The translations under genes were made by a program, and so were the position numbers. Below, piece by piece: positions 16,874-27,440 of a stretch of 64,000 nt of DNA (position 1 is its first letter; the number at the start of each line of letters is the position of its first letter). The notes under the pieces were generated by a model. That model made no database searches and was not told where the DNA came from. It worked only from the letters and a program-made list of their open reading frames with translations. Source of the stretch: Opeltia flavorubescens (lineage: Eukaryota > Ascomycota > Lecanoromycetes > Teloschistales > Teloschistaceae); assembly GCA_000442125.1 (NCBI GenBank), contig KE546976.1:930001-994000 (forward strand), in the 5' to 3' direction.

Positions 16874-17360
16874 GATCTCGACGTTGCCGCTTCGCGGACT
16901 TTGAGCTGCAAAGTTGAAAGGATGATTAGCCTTACTGTAAAGGCTACAATTACAACGGGCAACTCTGAAGGGAATGTCGAAGGAGCGTTGATGTAGCTGG
17001 GATGTTGGACTTTCCCAAATTCAAAAAATTGAGGCCAGATGTTGGTGCTTGTACGCTAGTACCAATAGAGGTTAATCGTTCTTGGCTCTATCAGCCTCAG
17101 GTTGAGGTTTATCCACTGACAGCTGCTTGAGATCAACTCCGCTTTTTACTCGCACTCCAGCGCGTTCACATGGGTCAATTGGAAGGACGGTATATTTCGT
17201 TCATGATTTGATGGTATCGATATCACGCGCATGCGTGCATCCAAATCTATGCTGTCCATTCTACTACTCCGAAATATGTACATTTGCTGCCCAAGTCCGC
17301 TTTCTGTTGCGGATTGAAACAATTGGACCTTTGTTGACGGGTTTCATTTACTGTTTTATA
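16874..17360. promoter_or_regulatory. promoter region of sec61 / 3' region of pdx1
   Basis: This 487-bp gap lies between the sec61 start and the pdx1 stop, both on the minus strand. It should hold the sec61 promoter. An open frame on the plus strand (17127-17486) overlaps the end of pdx1 and has no recognisable content. No repeat or RNA gene is visible. Confidence 0.4.
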
Positions 17361-18349
17361 TCACCAGCCTCGCCCAGCCATCTTCTCGCTCTCGCTCATC
17401 TTTCCTACATTGAGGCCCACCATTGCCTCTCCAAGCCCTGTGCTGACCTCGGCCAGTATCTTTGGGTCGTTGAAATGCGTCACTGATTGCACAATGGCCT
17501 TCGCCCTTGCTGCAGCATCGCCGCTCTTGAAAATTCCACTACCAACAAACACACCATCACAGCCTAGCTGCATCATCAATGCTGCATCCGCAGGTGTTGC
17601 TACCCCTCCCGCCGCAAAATTCACGATCGGTAGCCTTCCAAGCTCTGCCGTCTCTTTAAGAAGCTCAAATGATGCTCCAATCTCTTTTGCGAAGACCCGC
17701 AGTTCCATGTCGCTCATGCCTTTCGCCCGGCTAATCTCGGCATTCACCGTCCTCATGTGTCTAACAGCCTCGACGACATCCCCAGTTCCCGCTTCACCTT
17801 TTGTTCTTATCATCGCAGCTCCTTCCGATATCCGCCTTAACGCTTCGCCCAGATTCCGGCAGCCGCATACAAAGGGTACTTTGAAGGGATGCTTCTCAAC
17901 GTGATGTACTACATCGGCGGGGGTCAGGACCTCTGATTCGTCGATGTAGTCAACTCCCAGTGCCTCGAGTATCTGGCATTCGACAAAGTGTCCTATCCTC
18001 GCTTTCGCCATGACAGGTATTGTGACAGTTTCCATTATCTCTTTGATCATGCCGGGATCTGACATTCGTGCAACGCCACCTTGTGCTCTGATGTCGGCAG
18101 GTACTCTTTCAAGTGCCATCACTGCACAGGCACCTGCTTCTTCGGCAATGCGGGCCTAGATACAGGTAAGCATTTTCCCGCATTCATACAAGGAAAATCT
18201 ACCTGCTCAGCATTGACCACATCCATTATCACTCCTCCCTTCAACATTTTGGCGAGACCAGTCTTAACATTGAAGTTCGTTGATTCTCCATTCGCCTTAG
18301 CCGCAGGCCCGTGGCCATTGGTCGTTCTCTCATTACCTGCGTCGCCCAT
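17361..18349 (-). CDS. pdx1: pyridoxal 5'-phosphate synthase lyase subunit (Pdx1/SNZ/PdxS)
   Basis: Exons 18349-18203 and 18155-17361 join through a GTAGAT...CTAG intron to 313 residues, the normal length. PdxS condenses ribose 5-phosphate, glyceraldehyde 3-phosphate and ammonia (delivered by the glutaminase Pdx2/SNO) to make the B6 cofactor, as a cytosolic dodecamer of TIM barrels. Visible key parts are the [12 protein letters not shown] start with its catalytic Asp, [24 protein letters not shown] and [11 protein letters not shown] with the two catalytic lysines, and the phosphate-binding [13 protein letters not shown] and GSGIF. The start at 18349 leaves a non-conserved, polar N-terminal stretch of about 30 residues, typical of fungal members. 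It shares a 436-bp divergent promoter with the FUN14-family gene. Confidence 0.96.
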
Positions 18350-18785
18350 GATTTCGAGTAGAGGTCTTATTAGGAAACTTTGTGGATGGAAGGCAGACTG
18401 ACACAATGGAACCAAAGGAATCTCAGATAGGGAGAAGGGCAATATAGTAACGGAGTATTTACACAATCCAGAAGGTCAATGCTATGTAAATTCACACTAC
18501 GTAGTAAGCTCGTAAGAATTAGGGTATGACTCTTTCAAAATTCCCATGTCGGAGGGGCAATTCTTCCGTTTACCGCTGGCCGGTTTCGCTGGGATCTTGG
18601 CTCCTCCTCGGTTATCGACGGCTTCACCGAGCTAATGCGATTCGGGCAATAAGCTGCGACGTCATGTATTAGAGATTCGAGCTCAAGGTCACTGCCTCCG
18701 CAATATACACCATTGAACCGTATCAATTACCATTCGCAACGACCCAATCAACCTTCTCCCTTTCCAAGTTCTTTCTCAATTCACT
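18350..18785. promoter_or_regulatory. divergent promoter of pdx1 and the FUN14-family gene
   Basis: A 436-bp bidirectional intergenic region. The stretch immediately before the plus-strand start is pyrimidine-rich (TTCTCCC/TTTCC runs, about 18745-18780), common in fungal 5' leaders. No specific factor site is convincing. Confidence 0.4.
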
Positions 18786-19361
18786 ATGCTTCCAATCCTT
18801 CTCCCCCGCGTTACGCCCCTTGCATTCACAACTCTCGGTCTCGGTCTTGCAACCTCAACGTACCTCTTCCGCACCCACCGCCAGCGCCCTCTCCTCTGCG
18901 AACCTTCTTCCCCACTCGACACCCTGACACAAAACTATCTCCCTACTTCCTCCTCCTCCTCTTCCTCACCTTCGCGGACAACGACAAAACCCACCAAAAG
19001 CTCTCGAGCAGATTTGATACGGCAATTGAGTCTAGGTAGCGTACTCGGAGTCGCGGCAGGGGCGGCGGTGAGCACATTCTCAAGGGTACTAGCGCTATTA
19101 CTCGGCGTTGGGTTGGTGGTAGTGCAGGTATGTGTGACATCTCCAGTAATTCATATATTCTAAAGGGAGTCAACAAGGGGCGGCACTAATGATAGGAAAT
19201 TTGTACAGTACGCGGCATCAAAGGGCTACAACGTAATTCCTGTGTCGAGAATACAGAGATACGTGAAGGGAATAAATATAAGGAGCGCAATAGAGGAGAA
19301 TCCAGCGTTAAAGTTGAGTTTCGGGACGACGTTCGCGCTGGCATCGATGGCAACATTTTAG
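18786..19361 (+). CDS. FUN14-family mitochondrial outer-membrane protein
   Basis: Exons 18786-19127 and 19209-19361 join (GTATGT...TACAG) to 164 residues. The N-terminus is a hydrophobic segment followed by a Ser/Thr-rich linker. The second half carries two glycine-rich hydrophobic segments, LSLGSVLGVAAGAAVS then LALLLGVGLVVVQ, the YAASKGYNVIPVSRIQRYVKG text and a last hydrophobic stretch. This arrangement is typical of fungal FUN14 proteins, small membrane proteins related to the animal mitophagy receptor FUNDC1. I see no clear LC3-interacting motif, so a mitophagy role is not supported here. It converges with the importin gene, leaving 193 bp between the stops. Confidence 0.75.
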
Positions 19362-19554
19362 GAATAATTCGAATGAAAAGTTGAATTCTTGACACTGATA
19401 TCATATGCCTGAGCTACCGGATCCTGTACCCAGATTGCCTCGGTAAAATTGCTTAGTGGCAAGTCCTCATTCTTCTTGCCCGCAAGTGGAGGAGCTGCAG
19501 TCCATCCTTGATGCACAGATATGGGATGTATTCGGTCACAGCATATAATTACCT

Positions 19555-22500
19555 TCATGAAGTATATGCAAAGCTTGTCCCACGGCAAACCATCCAGAAC
19601 TCTTTGACGATCTGATTCGTCTTCTTGGACCCTCTGAGGCTGAATCGCTAGTTAGCCATCATGCGAAGCGGGGAAAAGAAAAGTGCGTCTTCTCACCCCA
19701 TCACTTGTTGAAGAAACGTCCTCTTCTCCACATCTCCCACCTTTGAACTTGGAAACGTCTTGCTGTACAATGCGTCTGATAACCATTGTTTTGCTTTCGG
19801 TTGAGCGAATACCATTTTCTTCAGAGGGTCGGCCAGTGTTTCCAATTCGCTCCGCGCAGCTTCTCCACTAATATTATGTATGATGACGAGCGCTGCCTGC
19901 GGGCCATACCGCTCTAGAACGCTATCCACCATAGATTGCAATTCCTCTGATAGCTCGTATCGTTGAAAAAACGAAGCCTAGGACGAAAATAAGCGCTATC
20001 GTTTCAAGGTTGAAGTAGCTGAACGCACCCAAAAGGCAGCAGCAGATCTTCTGGGCATGATCTCTTGGCATATCATGGCCTGAAGAGAAAACATGAAGAG
20101 ATTCGAAATATGTTCTCGCCATTGAGGATGCAGGAAGAGATGGAAATAGTGTGGAATGTATTTTGCAAGGAGATCTATACAGCTAGCGGATACTTCTGGA
20201 TCATTAGCTGGATTGTCTGCTTAATGTCAGCCAAGCGCTCAAACAGCTATCTTTGAGGCACCCACTGCCCATAGCGGCTACCAGTTGGAAGAGGTGAAGA
20301 AGGAATGCGGTGGCCGTAGTGTCTATCATCGCTGCCATGGTTCGTGTGTGTCGCGTGAGCATAGCACCAGCTGTATCCAGAACAAGCTCAAGCCTTGGAG
20401 TCTGAAGATTGCTCTTCCTCACAAAGTCTTCAGTGGTTTTTGGTGGGAAAACGAATGGACCAGTGGACGTTTCTTTGTAGCCTGTACGAAGAACTTGGCA
20501 GCTCGCTTCGATGACCTCGCCATCTCTGTTCAACGACTGGCCTACGGCGTGTAGACAGCGTATGATCCTTTCTTGGGATGACGCCCAATGTTGCGAGTCG
20601 TAGATTTCATGTTGTGAGGTTTCATGTTCCAGGTCAATGGCTGCACTTTCAGGTTCCTGCATAGATTTGCCCATGTTAACGAGGCAGCGCAGTGCACATA
20701 ACCCTTGCTGTTGGCCTTGTTCGAGCAGTCCAGCCTTTAATAACTCTTGGCAGGCTTGGACGTCGCGATCAACAAAGTCAAGGAGCTTCGCGAAGCTAGC
20801 AGCTTTGTCTTCATCGACGGGCATAGCTTGGACGATGGCTGCAATAGCTCCAATTACTCGTTCTTTCGTTGCTGACTCCACCCCTTGTAGGCTGAGCAGA
20901 ACCTCATATTGGTGTAAAAAAGCACCGACCTCTGTGACCAAGCTTGACCGACAGGAGTCACACGTAGAATATATGGCTTTTGCTGCCACCGCAGCTAAGG
21001 CGTAAACTTGAAGTGACTCAAAGAGGAATGTCAACATTGGTGGTAAGAACTGGGTATTCCTTTCAAAGAATGCCGTGAAGCTGACAATTGTAGCAACCGC
21101 CGTTTGTTGCGTTTTGGATGGAATATTAAGCGTCGAATCCATCATACTAGCGAACAATTCAGACCCAAAAAGCCCCGACAATGTTGCGTCGACTACGTTC
21201 TCATCCGAAATGCATTCCGAGAGAGCATTGAGACCAAATAACGTCGCTTCAAGATGTAACCAGGCATGAGTTCTCAGGGCTTCGTTTGCCAGATAAGCCA
21301 GTCGATCGAAAATACTAGCACCAAGCAGAGTATAGGATGATTGGAGTAAATCTTCAACATCGGCTCGGAAAGCCCTAAAGTCACCTTTTGCGTCGGAGGT
21401 CCATTGATTCAGAACGTGCTCTGGCGGCAGCCGGATCTTCACCCAGCAAAATTCGATTGCCTGTACAACGTAACGCTTTGCGGTGTCCATCCATGGCCCT
21501 GTTTGATCTTCTGCTCCATAGAGCGAATCAATCAGGAACTCAGTATATGATTGCCAGAACTCGAGAGCCGGGGTACAGATGTCGTCGTCTGCGCCAGCAA
21601 AACCCTCGCATGCTAGTAATCGCAAAATTTCTTGCATCACAAGCTGCACCGTCGAGCTATCCGGACTCTTTACGAGGTCCTGTATCATTGCGTCGCCATA
21701 AGCGAGTAATAATCGAGCGATTGCCATGGGTTCAGACCCAAAGTCTCCACCAATCAAACTTGAGAGCTGACGCTGAGCATGCTCGCTGATCAAGAAATCG
21801 ACGAGGATTTCCAAGTCTTTGGAGGTGAAGAATTTAGAAAAAGGATTCAGGATGTCTCCAAGGCAATCTGCAGTGACCTCAGACAGATCTTCATGCCACA
21901 GAAGCCGTATAGTATATGGTGTCAATGTTCTCAAGGGAGCCAATTCAACTGCTTTGTCGAGCCACACCCCATGAGCGTAAGTAACCCAGGCCTACCAATA
22001 GTTAACAACGTCGAAGCTACGAGCTAAAATAAATGATTACCTGGAAGCATTTGACAGCCTCCTCGGCGAGTTGTACGTCGAAGGTAGATTCTAGTTGTAG
22101 CGAGGTACGCAATAGGTAGACCACATCATCAAGAGTAGAGGCAAGCCGATCATGATACTTATGACTGTCACAGCTTGTCAGTCTCTGACGATTGGTTAGT
22201 GGATTGACGGTACACAGACGTCTGAATACTGGCATGATTCGTTTTCCCCACTTCTTCTACAAGAGTCACCGCAAACCAAATTGAAGCCAGAAGCTGAGTT
22301 TTGCTTAGATTCGGTATGACTTGAGAAGCGTCTTGATCATGGCTAGACATAAGCTGTTCGTAATTCACAACATCGCGATGTTGAAGGCAAGATGCAAGAT
22401 GCAGGAGGCATCTGTTCCAAGTGACCAAAGGTCGAAGGAAGTAAGCTACGAGTGAGGTGCAGATCTTCCGTATGACGAGAGCTCCCTCGCCAGCGTTGAC

Positions 22501-22918
22501 CCTAAGAGTAAGCCAGTGAAGGAGCCTATTCAAAAGCGGTCCTCGGTCTGCGTCTTTTAGAGTATCCCTTGACAAAAGTCAACTCCGTGCCACTCATTAA
22601 TCAAAGGAAATACGTGCCAATCGCTATTAATTTTGACAGTAAATGTCAGTGCACCAAAAAAGCGAACGTTCTGATCCTGGCTTTGGAGTAAGGCATCGGC
22701 TAAGTACCATCCTTTGTCCGTCCTTTGAAGTCGTTGTAGGGAGTCTTGGATTTCTGAGATTCGTTGAGACCCTGGTAAATACAATTGCTGGACAAGCTGG
22801 ACAAGGGTCAGTTTTTTATAATCAACCCATAGAGATTCGTGGTGAACAGTACCTTTTCTACGTCTTCGATGGTATTTGGGTCACCCGGCGTCTGCGAGGA
22901 ATCGGATTTGACTGACAT
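19555..22918 (-). CDS. importin-beta family nuclear transport receptor (Kap111 / importin-13-like)
   Basis: Exons 22918-22853, 22796-22618, 22567-22220, 22164-22041, 21991-20266, 20207-20029, 19977-19697 and 19639-19555 join to 995 residues, about the usual karyopherin length. The product should be a HEAT-repeat solenoid that binds cargo and RanGTP and crosses the nuclear pore. Recognition rests on the N-terminal importin segment LVQQLYLPGSQ with NVRFFGALTFTVKINSDW, the central VLNQWTSDAKGDFRAFRADV (like the exportin-1/importin-beta-like region of importin-13), and the C-terminal ISGEAARSELETLADPLKK. Assignment to Kap111/importin-13 rather than Mtr10/transportin-3 is from memory and less certain than the superfamily. 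The second intron appears to use a non-standard GC donor. It is divergent from the aminopeptidase P gene. Confidence 0.85.
22568..22617 (-). other. probable GC-AG intron in the importin gene
   Basis: Reading GATTG|GCACGT...GTCAAG|GGATACT joins Ser-Asp-Trp-Asp-Thr-Leu-Lys-Asp, the order expected in orthologues. A GT donor four bases further in (GTATTT) shifts the frame and quickly meets a stop. GCACGT is not the common GCAAGT form of GC donors, so this boundary rests mainly on frame. Confidence 0.55.
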
Positions 22919-23253
22919 CGTACGGTAACGACAGGCCGTCTATTTTAATGCTCGGGTCTCTTCGGGGTGCTAGGGAGGAATTCCATGCTTGATATGCTCA
23001 TGTCAATCACGTAGGTAAGTGACAAGCCATCACTTGGGCAACCCCGGCAGTCACCCTTTCCATCAGTGACACCATCATGAAGCTTTTCAAGACCGACTGA
23101 GCTCGTCCAACTACACGATGGCGATGTACAGTCATGTCTCGGATCGCAAAAAGACTAGAACGTGTAAACAGTTTTCTTTATCGGGTTAGCGTACAGTGCA
23201 CCTGCTGGGCAGAAACACTTTTGCTCCTTCTTAAAATCTTTCACGATTGTCTG
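22919..23253. promoter_or_regulatory. divergent promoter of the importin and aminopeptidase P genes
   Basis: 335 bp separate the importin start from the upstream possible start of the aminopeptidase gene, or 452 bp if the inner ATG is used. I see no distinctive factor sites; the aminopeptidase side contains pyrimidine-rich tracts near 23215-23300. Confidence 0.35.
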
Positions 23254-25567
23254 ATGTGGCGAATTTTCTCTCTTTCTTACCGTCCATCGCCTTCATCACT
23301 GCAAAAGTACGTTGGACTTGGGAGGTTACCGACGAGTTTTTTCTCGACCTCAAAGTCGATTGCTGTCGATATGGAGACTGTCAACACGACCGAGCGTCTT
23401 CAAAGCCTGCGCAAATTGATGAAAGAGCATAAAGTCGATGTGTATAGTACGGTATTTCCACCCGCCTGAGGCTGTAGCAAGACTCTCATCGTCCTTCAAG
23501 TTATACCGTCTGAAGATAGCCACCAATCAGAATATATAGCTCCTTGTGATGCCAGAAGAGGTTAGACTATTTTCTTCATGCTATTCACATCTTGGTACTC
23601 ATCTATTCAGAATTCATCTCTGGTTTTTCTGGCTCTGCTGGCACGGCTGTCATTACAAGCGAGAAGGCAGCTTTGGCAACAGATGGACGTTACTTCAATC
23701 AAGCGTCGAAACAGCTCGACAGCAACTGGCATCTACTGAAGCAAGGCCTTGAGGATGTGCCTACATGGCAAGAATGGTATTATGCGGCATTTTGATTGTC
23801 TGAACACCGTCTGAACCTCTGCAGGACAGCAGAGCAGTCGGAGGGCAACAAGACTGTCGGCGTCGATCCAACCGTCATCACGGCTCGTAAGTAAGGATAA
23901 TACTGCATAATTGTGGCTCATCTTACTCTTCACAGCCGAGGCCCGCAAGCTTACAGACAAAATTAAAAAGAAAGGTGGAGCTCAGCTTATAGGTGTCAAA
24001 AATAATCTGGTCGATCTCGTTTGGGGCGATGAACGGCCACCACGACCTCATGAGAAGGCATCTGTTTTGGACATCAAATATGCCGGTAAAAAGTTCGAGG
24101 AGAAGATCGAAGATCTACGAAAGGAGCTTGACAAGAAGAAAAGTGCTGGACTGATTGTTTGTATGTTGCAATATCTAAGACTGACCCCTTCCAATGGATA
24201 TGAATCCTGATATTTACAGCTATGCTCGATGAGGTTGCTTGGTTGTTCAATCTTCGTGGCAGAGAGTAAGGAGCGCCAACGGGGTAGTTATTCCTTTCAT
24301 TAACCCTCGTGATCCTAGTATTCCGTACAACCCGGTCTTCTTCTCGTATGCAGCAATCACTCCAACCACTGCGACTTTGTATATCGACAAGAGCAAGCTC
24401 GATGCAGATGTAGTACCGTACCTTGGAGACAATGTCCGAATAAGGCCTTATGATGCAATCTTTAAGGATGCGGAAAGTTTTGGCGCATCATTGGAGATGG
24501 AAGCTCCCATTGAGGGCAAGCCACCAGTACCTAAGCAGAAATTCTGGATATCGACCAAAGCTTCATGGGCACTAAGTCTGGATCTCGGAGGGGAGGAGAA
24601 AGTGGAAGAAGTGCGCAGTCCTGTAGGTGACGCCAAAGCTATCAAGAATGCCACCGAATTGGAGGGCATGAGAGCATGCCACATTCGAGATGGTGCCTCC
24701 CTCAGCGAGTATTTTGCCTGGATAGAAGAAGAGTTGACGGTAAAGGGAACGAAGTTGGATGAAGTCCAAGGGGCAGATAAGCTTGAAGAAATACGATCGA
24801 AGAAGGAGCACTTTGTCGGTCTCTCTTTCGACACAATCTCCTCAACAGGTCCAAATGCGGCCGTCATCCACTATAAGCCAGAAAGAGGCAATTGCTCGAC
24901 CATAGACCCCAAGGCGCTCTATCTCTGTGATTCCGGCGCTCAGTATCTCGACGGCACTACAGATACGACCCGTACCATCCACTTTGGAGAACCGACTGAT
25001 ATGGAGCGTAAAGCCTACACTCTTGTTTTGAAAGGTGTCATAGCCGTCGATCGTGCCGTTTTCCCTAAAGGTACCAGTGGCATGGCTCTTGATACTTTAG
25101 CCCGTCAGTTCTTGTGGCAAGAAGGCCTCGACTACCGCCACGGCACTGGCCACGGTGTTGGGTCCTACCTTAATGTACACGAAGGCCCCATCGGCATCGG
25201 TACCCGCGTACAATATTCCGAAGTCCCGCTCTCCATCGGCAACGTTCTCTCGGATGAGCCAGGCTACTACGAGGACGGCAATTTCGGAATCCGGATCGAG
25301 AACATGATAATGGCTCGGGAAGCAAAAACCAACCACAAGTTTGGGGATAAGCCGTGGCTGGGCTTTGAACATGTCACGATGGTACCGATGTGCAGGAAGT
25401 TAATCAACGAGAAAATTTTGACGCAGGACGAGAGAACGTGGCTGAACGAGTATCATCAGGAGGTGTACAATAAGACGAAGGGGTTCTTTGAAGGGGATAA
25501 GAGAACAATGAAGTGGCTGGAGAGGGAGACAAGTCCGATTCATGTTATAGAACTGAACTTGAATTAA
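23254..25567 (+). CDS. ampp: Xaa-Pro aminopeptidase P (AMPP), possibly with an alternative mitochondrial start
   Basis: Exons 23254-23446 (inner ATG at 23371), 23501-23560, 23611-23776, 23825-23886, 23936-24160, 24220-24265 and 24319-25567 join in phase: 627 residues from the inner ATG, 666 from the outer. The enzyme removes an N-terminal residue preceding proline and needs two divalent metals. The M24 ligands are visible: Asp in CDSGAQ, Asp in GTTDTTRT, His in [10 protein letters not shown], Glu in [10 protein letters not shown] and Glu in FGIRIENM. The creatinase-like N-domain text [23 protein letters not shown] is split by two introns. The 39-residue extension from 23254 ([13 protein letters not shown]...) is basic and Ser-rich without acidic residues until its end, resembling a mitochondrial presequence. 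The cytosolic form from 23371 is the safest call. Confidence 0.94.
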
Positions 25568-25691
25568 GAATTAGATTTGGAGTGACGCATCGATGGAGGA
25601 GGTCGAAGAAACATTGATATAGAGCGTCGAAACGAATTGGGGTATCTTTTTATATATTCATGTAGCGTTCTTCAGTCCCAATCTATACCGC

Positions 25692-27440
25692 CTAGCCCAT
25701 CAAGTCTTCCAAGATAGCTTCCATCTCCTCTCTCCTAAATGGGACCCCTAACATCTCCGCCCCCGTTGGATCCCTCCGACTAACTATCATCTGATGATCA
25801 TGAAATTCCTTCAACAGCTGTCGAAAGCCCATCTCGTTACTGCAAATGAACTCCTCCACAACCTTCTGATAAAGGGTGCGGTACTCAATACCCACTCCCT
25901 CCGCCCCCCTCCCGCGTCCCTTAGACTTATGTGGCGTACCTACCAACCTATCTTCATCTTCCACCCCATTTTCCTCCTCCCCACTATCATCCCGCAAAGC
26001 CCCATCACCATCTAACCCAGAATCCTGCAACGAAAGTAACTCCGCAATCAAGACCCTATACAGCCCCCTCGCATTCTCCGGCAAACTCCTCAGCACAAAT
26101 CCCACGCCCTCTTTTCCCTTGATCCTCCTCCCGCTCCTCCCAAGCAACTCATTTACTTCTTCCATCACGTCTTCGATCTCGATACCACCGTAGGAAAGGT
26201 AGGTTGTTGCGTCGTGGAAGAGCCAGTTGTACTGCTCGCGGAGGTTTGCGTCCCAGAGGAGAGGGAAGTTGGGGCCGTCGCAGGTTGCGAGGAGATGTAT
26301 ATGGGGTGATGATGCTAATTGTGCTAGAAGGGAAGGAGTGGAGGAGCGACGCAAGGGTGGCGCGTCGAGGGAGTTGATGAGAAGGTAGATGGGGTGGGGA
26401 GGTGGGGCGGAAGAGAGTTGGTTAAGAAGTGCGTCGATGATTTGTTGGGGTTGGGTGCCGAATTTGACAGGAAGGGAAGAGGCATTTGGGCAGTTGTAGA
26501 CTACAGTGGCTATTGTGGTGAGAACTTGCCGGATTATGAGGGTGGAGACGTAGCCGTTTATTACAATGATCTTTGGAGGGGAAGAGGAAGGGTGTTGGGA
26601 GTTTAGATACGATGCGAAGGAGGAGGTGAGGCGACGTTTGCTGCCGTAGCCGTAGAGGCATATGTTGAAGGATTGGGAGAGCTCGAAGCGCCATTGGGGG
26701 AAGGAGCGAGAGTGGAGGGAGTGAAGAAACGCGTAGGATGAGGAGTGAGGGTCCTTGTAGTTGTTGATTTGCTGATGGTACTGCTCATTGGAGAGGAGAG
26801 ACAGGGAGGAGAAGGTGTTGTTGGATGTTTTCGTATTCCCAGGACGGTTCTGGAAAAAGTATTGCTCGTGAGGTGGGAGGTTTTGGGGAGGAGTTGGTGT
26901 TCGTTTCCTCCGAGGACCCTTGCGTCCCCTTCTGGATGGAGTGTTGGGAGTCGCTGGATCTGCTATGGGCTCATCATCGCTATCCTTGTGGGTATCGTCT
27001 TCTTCGGCCTCATCTGCGTCCCAGATGCGCTTGGCAAGAGTATCTTCCTCCTCTGCTTCCTCGTCCTGATCGTCTGCAGCAATAGTTCGCTCAAGTAAGG
27101 TTCTCGCGCTCTTTCGGCGGGCCGATCGATCCGTATTGCGCAGCACGGGACTGGTTGTTTCGTCGAGTTTTGTTTTGGTGGGAGTTTGGAAAAGCTTTTT
27201 ACCATTTAGTGCTGAACGTGGGGTTGTTTGATGTCCAGATTTATTAGGGGTGGATTTTGACTTTGTAGTGCTCCCAGGAGGCCGGCCTCGTCGCTTCTTC
27301 GAGGGTGTCTCCGGTGCATACTCATCGTTCACAGGCTCAGTTTCTCTATCCAGCTGTTCATCATGCAAGTTTTGGGTAGCAGGCTGCTCATTTTCTTCAA
27401 GGCTTTGACTGATATTTTGATGCTTCCTCTTCAGCGACAT
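25692..27440 (-). CDS. orc2: origin recognition complex subunit 2
   Basis: An intronless frame gives 582 residues from the ATG at 27440; the open frame runs further 5' without an ATG. Orc2 is part of the six-subunit complex that marks replication origins and loads Mcm2-7. The N-terminal 190 residues are basic/acidic and disordered, with an AT-hook-like KKRRGRPPG motif able to bind AT-rich DNA. The conserved region begins at HEQYFFQNRPGNTKTSNNT and continues with PQWRFELSQSFNICLYGYGSKR, NWLFHDATTY, KEGVGFVLRSLPENARGLYR and RQLLKEFHDHQMIVSRRD, all Orc2 hallmarks. It converges with the aminopeptidase gene (124 bp between stops). Its start lies only about 290 bp from the RIP-mutated AT-rich block, so its promoter abuts probable heterochromatin. 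Confidence 0.93.
   Translation of the reverse strand: MSLKRKHQNISQSLEENEQPATQNLHDEQLDRETEPVNDEYAPETPSKKRRGRPPGSTTKSKSTPNKSGHQTTPRSALNGKKLFQTPTKTKLDETTSPVLRNTDRSARRKSARTLLERTIAADDQDEEAEEEDTLAKRIWDADEAEEDDTHKDSDDEPIADPATPNTPSRRGRKGPRRKRTPTPPQNLPPHEQYFFQNRPGNTKTSNNTFSSLSLLSNEQYHQQINNYKDPHSSSYAFLHSLHSRSFPQWRFELSQSFNICLYGYGSKRRLTSSFASYLNSQHPSSSPPKIIVINGYVSTLIIRQVLTTIATVVYNCPNASSLPVKFGTQPQQIIDALLNQLSSAPPPHPIYLLINSLDAPPLRRSSTPSLLAQLASSPHIHLLATCDGPNFPLLWDANLREQYNWLFHDATTYLSYGGIEIEDVMEEVNELLGRSGRRIKGKEGVGFVLRSLPENARGLYRVLIAELLSLQDSGLDGDGALRDDSGEEENGVEDEDRLVGTPHKSKGRGRGAEGVGIEYRTLYQKVVEEFICSNEMGFRQLLKEFHDHQMIVSRRDPTGAEMLGVPFRREEMEAILEDLMG

Noticed and set aside
19358-19588. Minus-strand open frame between the FUN14-family and importin stops
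   Set aside because: It overlaps the last importin exon in another frame and the FUN14 3' end; no domain.
20224-20265. Alternative importin intron with donor GTTTGA (about 37 nt)
   Set aside because: It also keeps frame, but the donor is poor and the intron very short; the GTGGGT donor at 20265 gives a 58-nt intron and a better-conserved junction.
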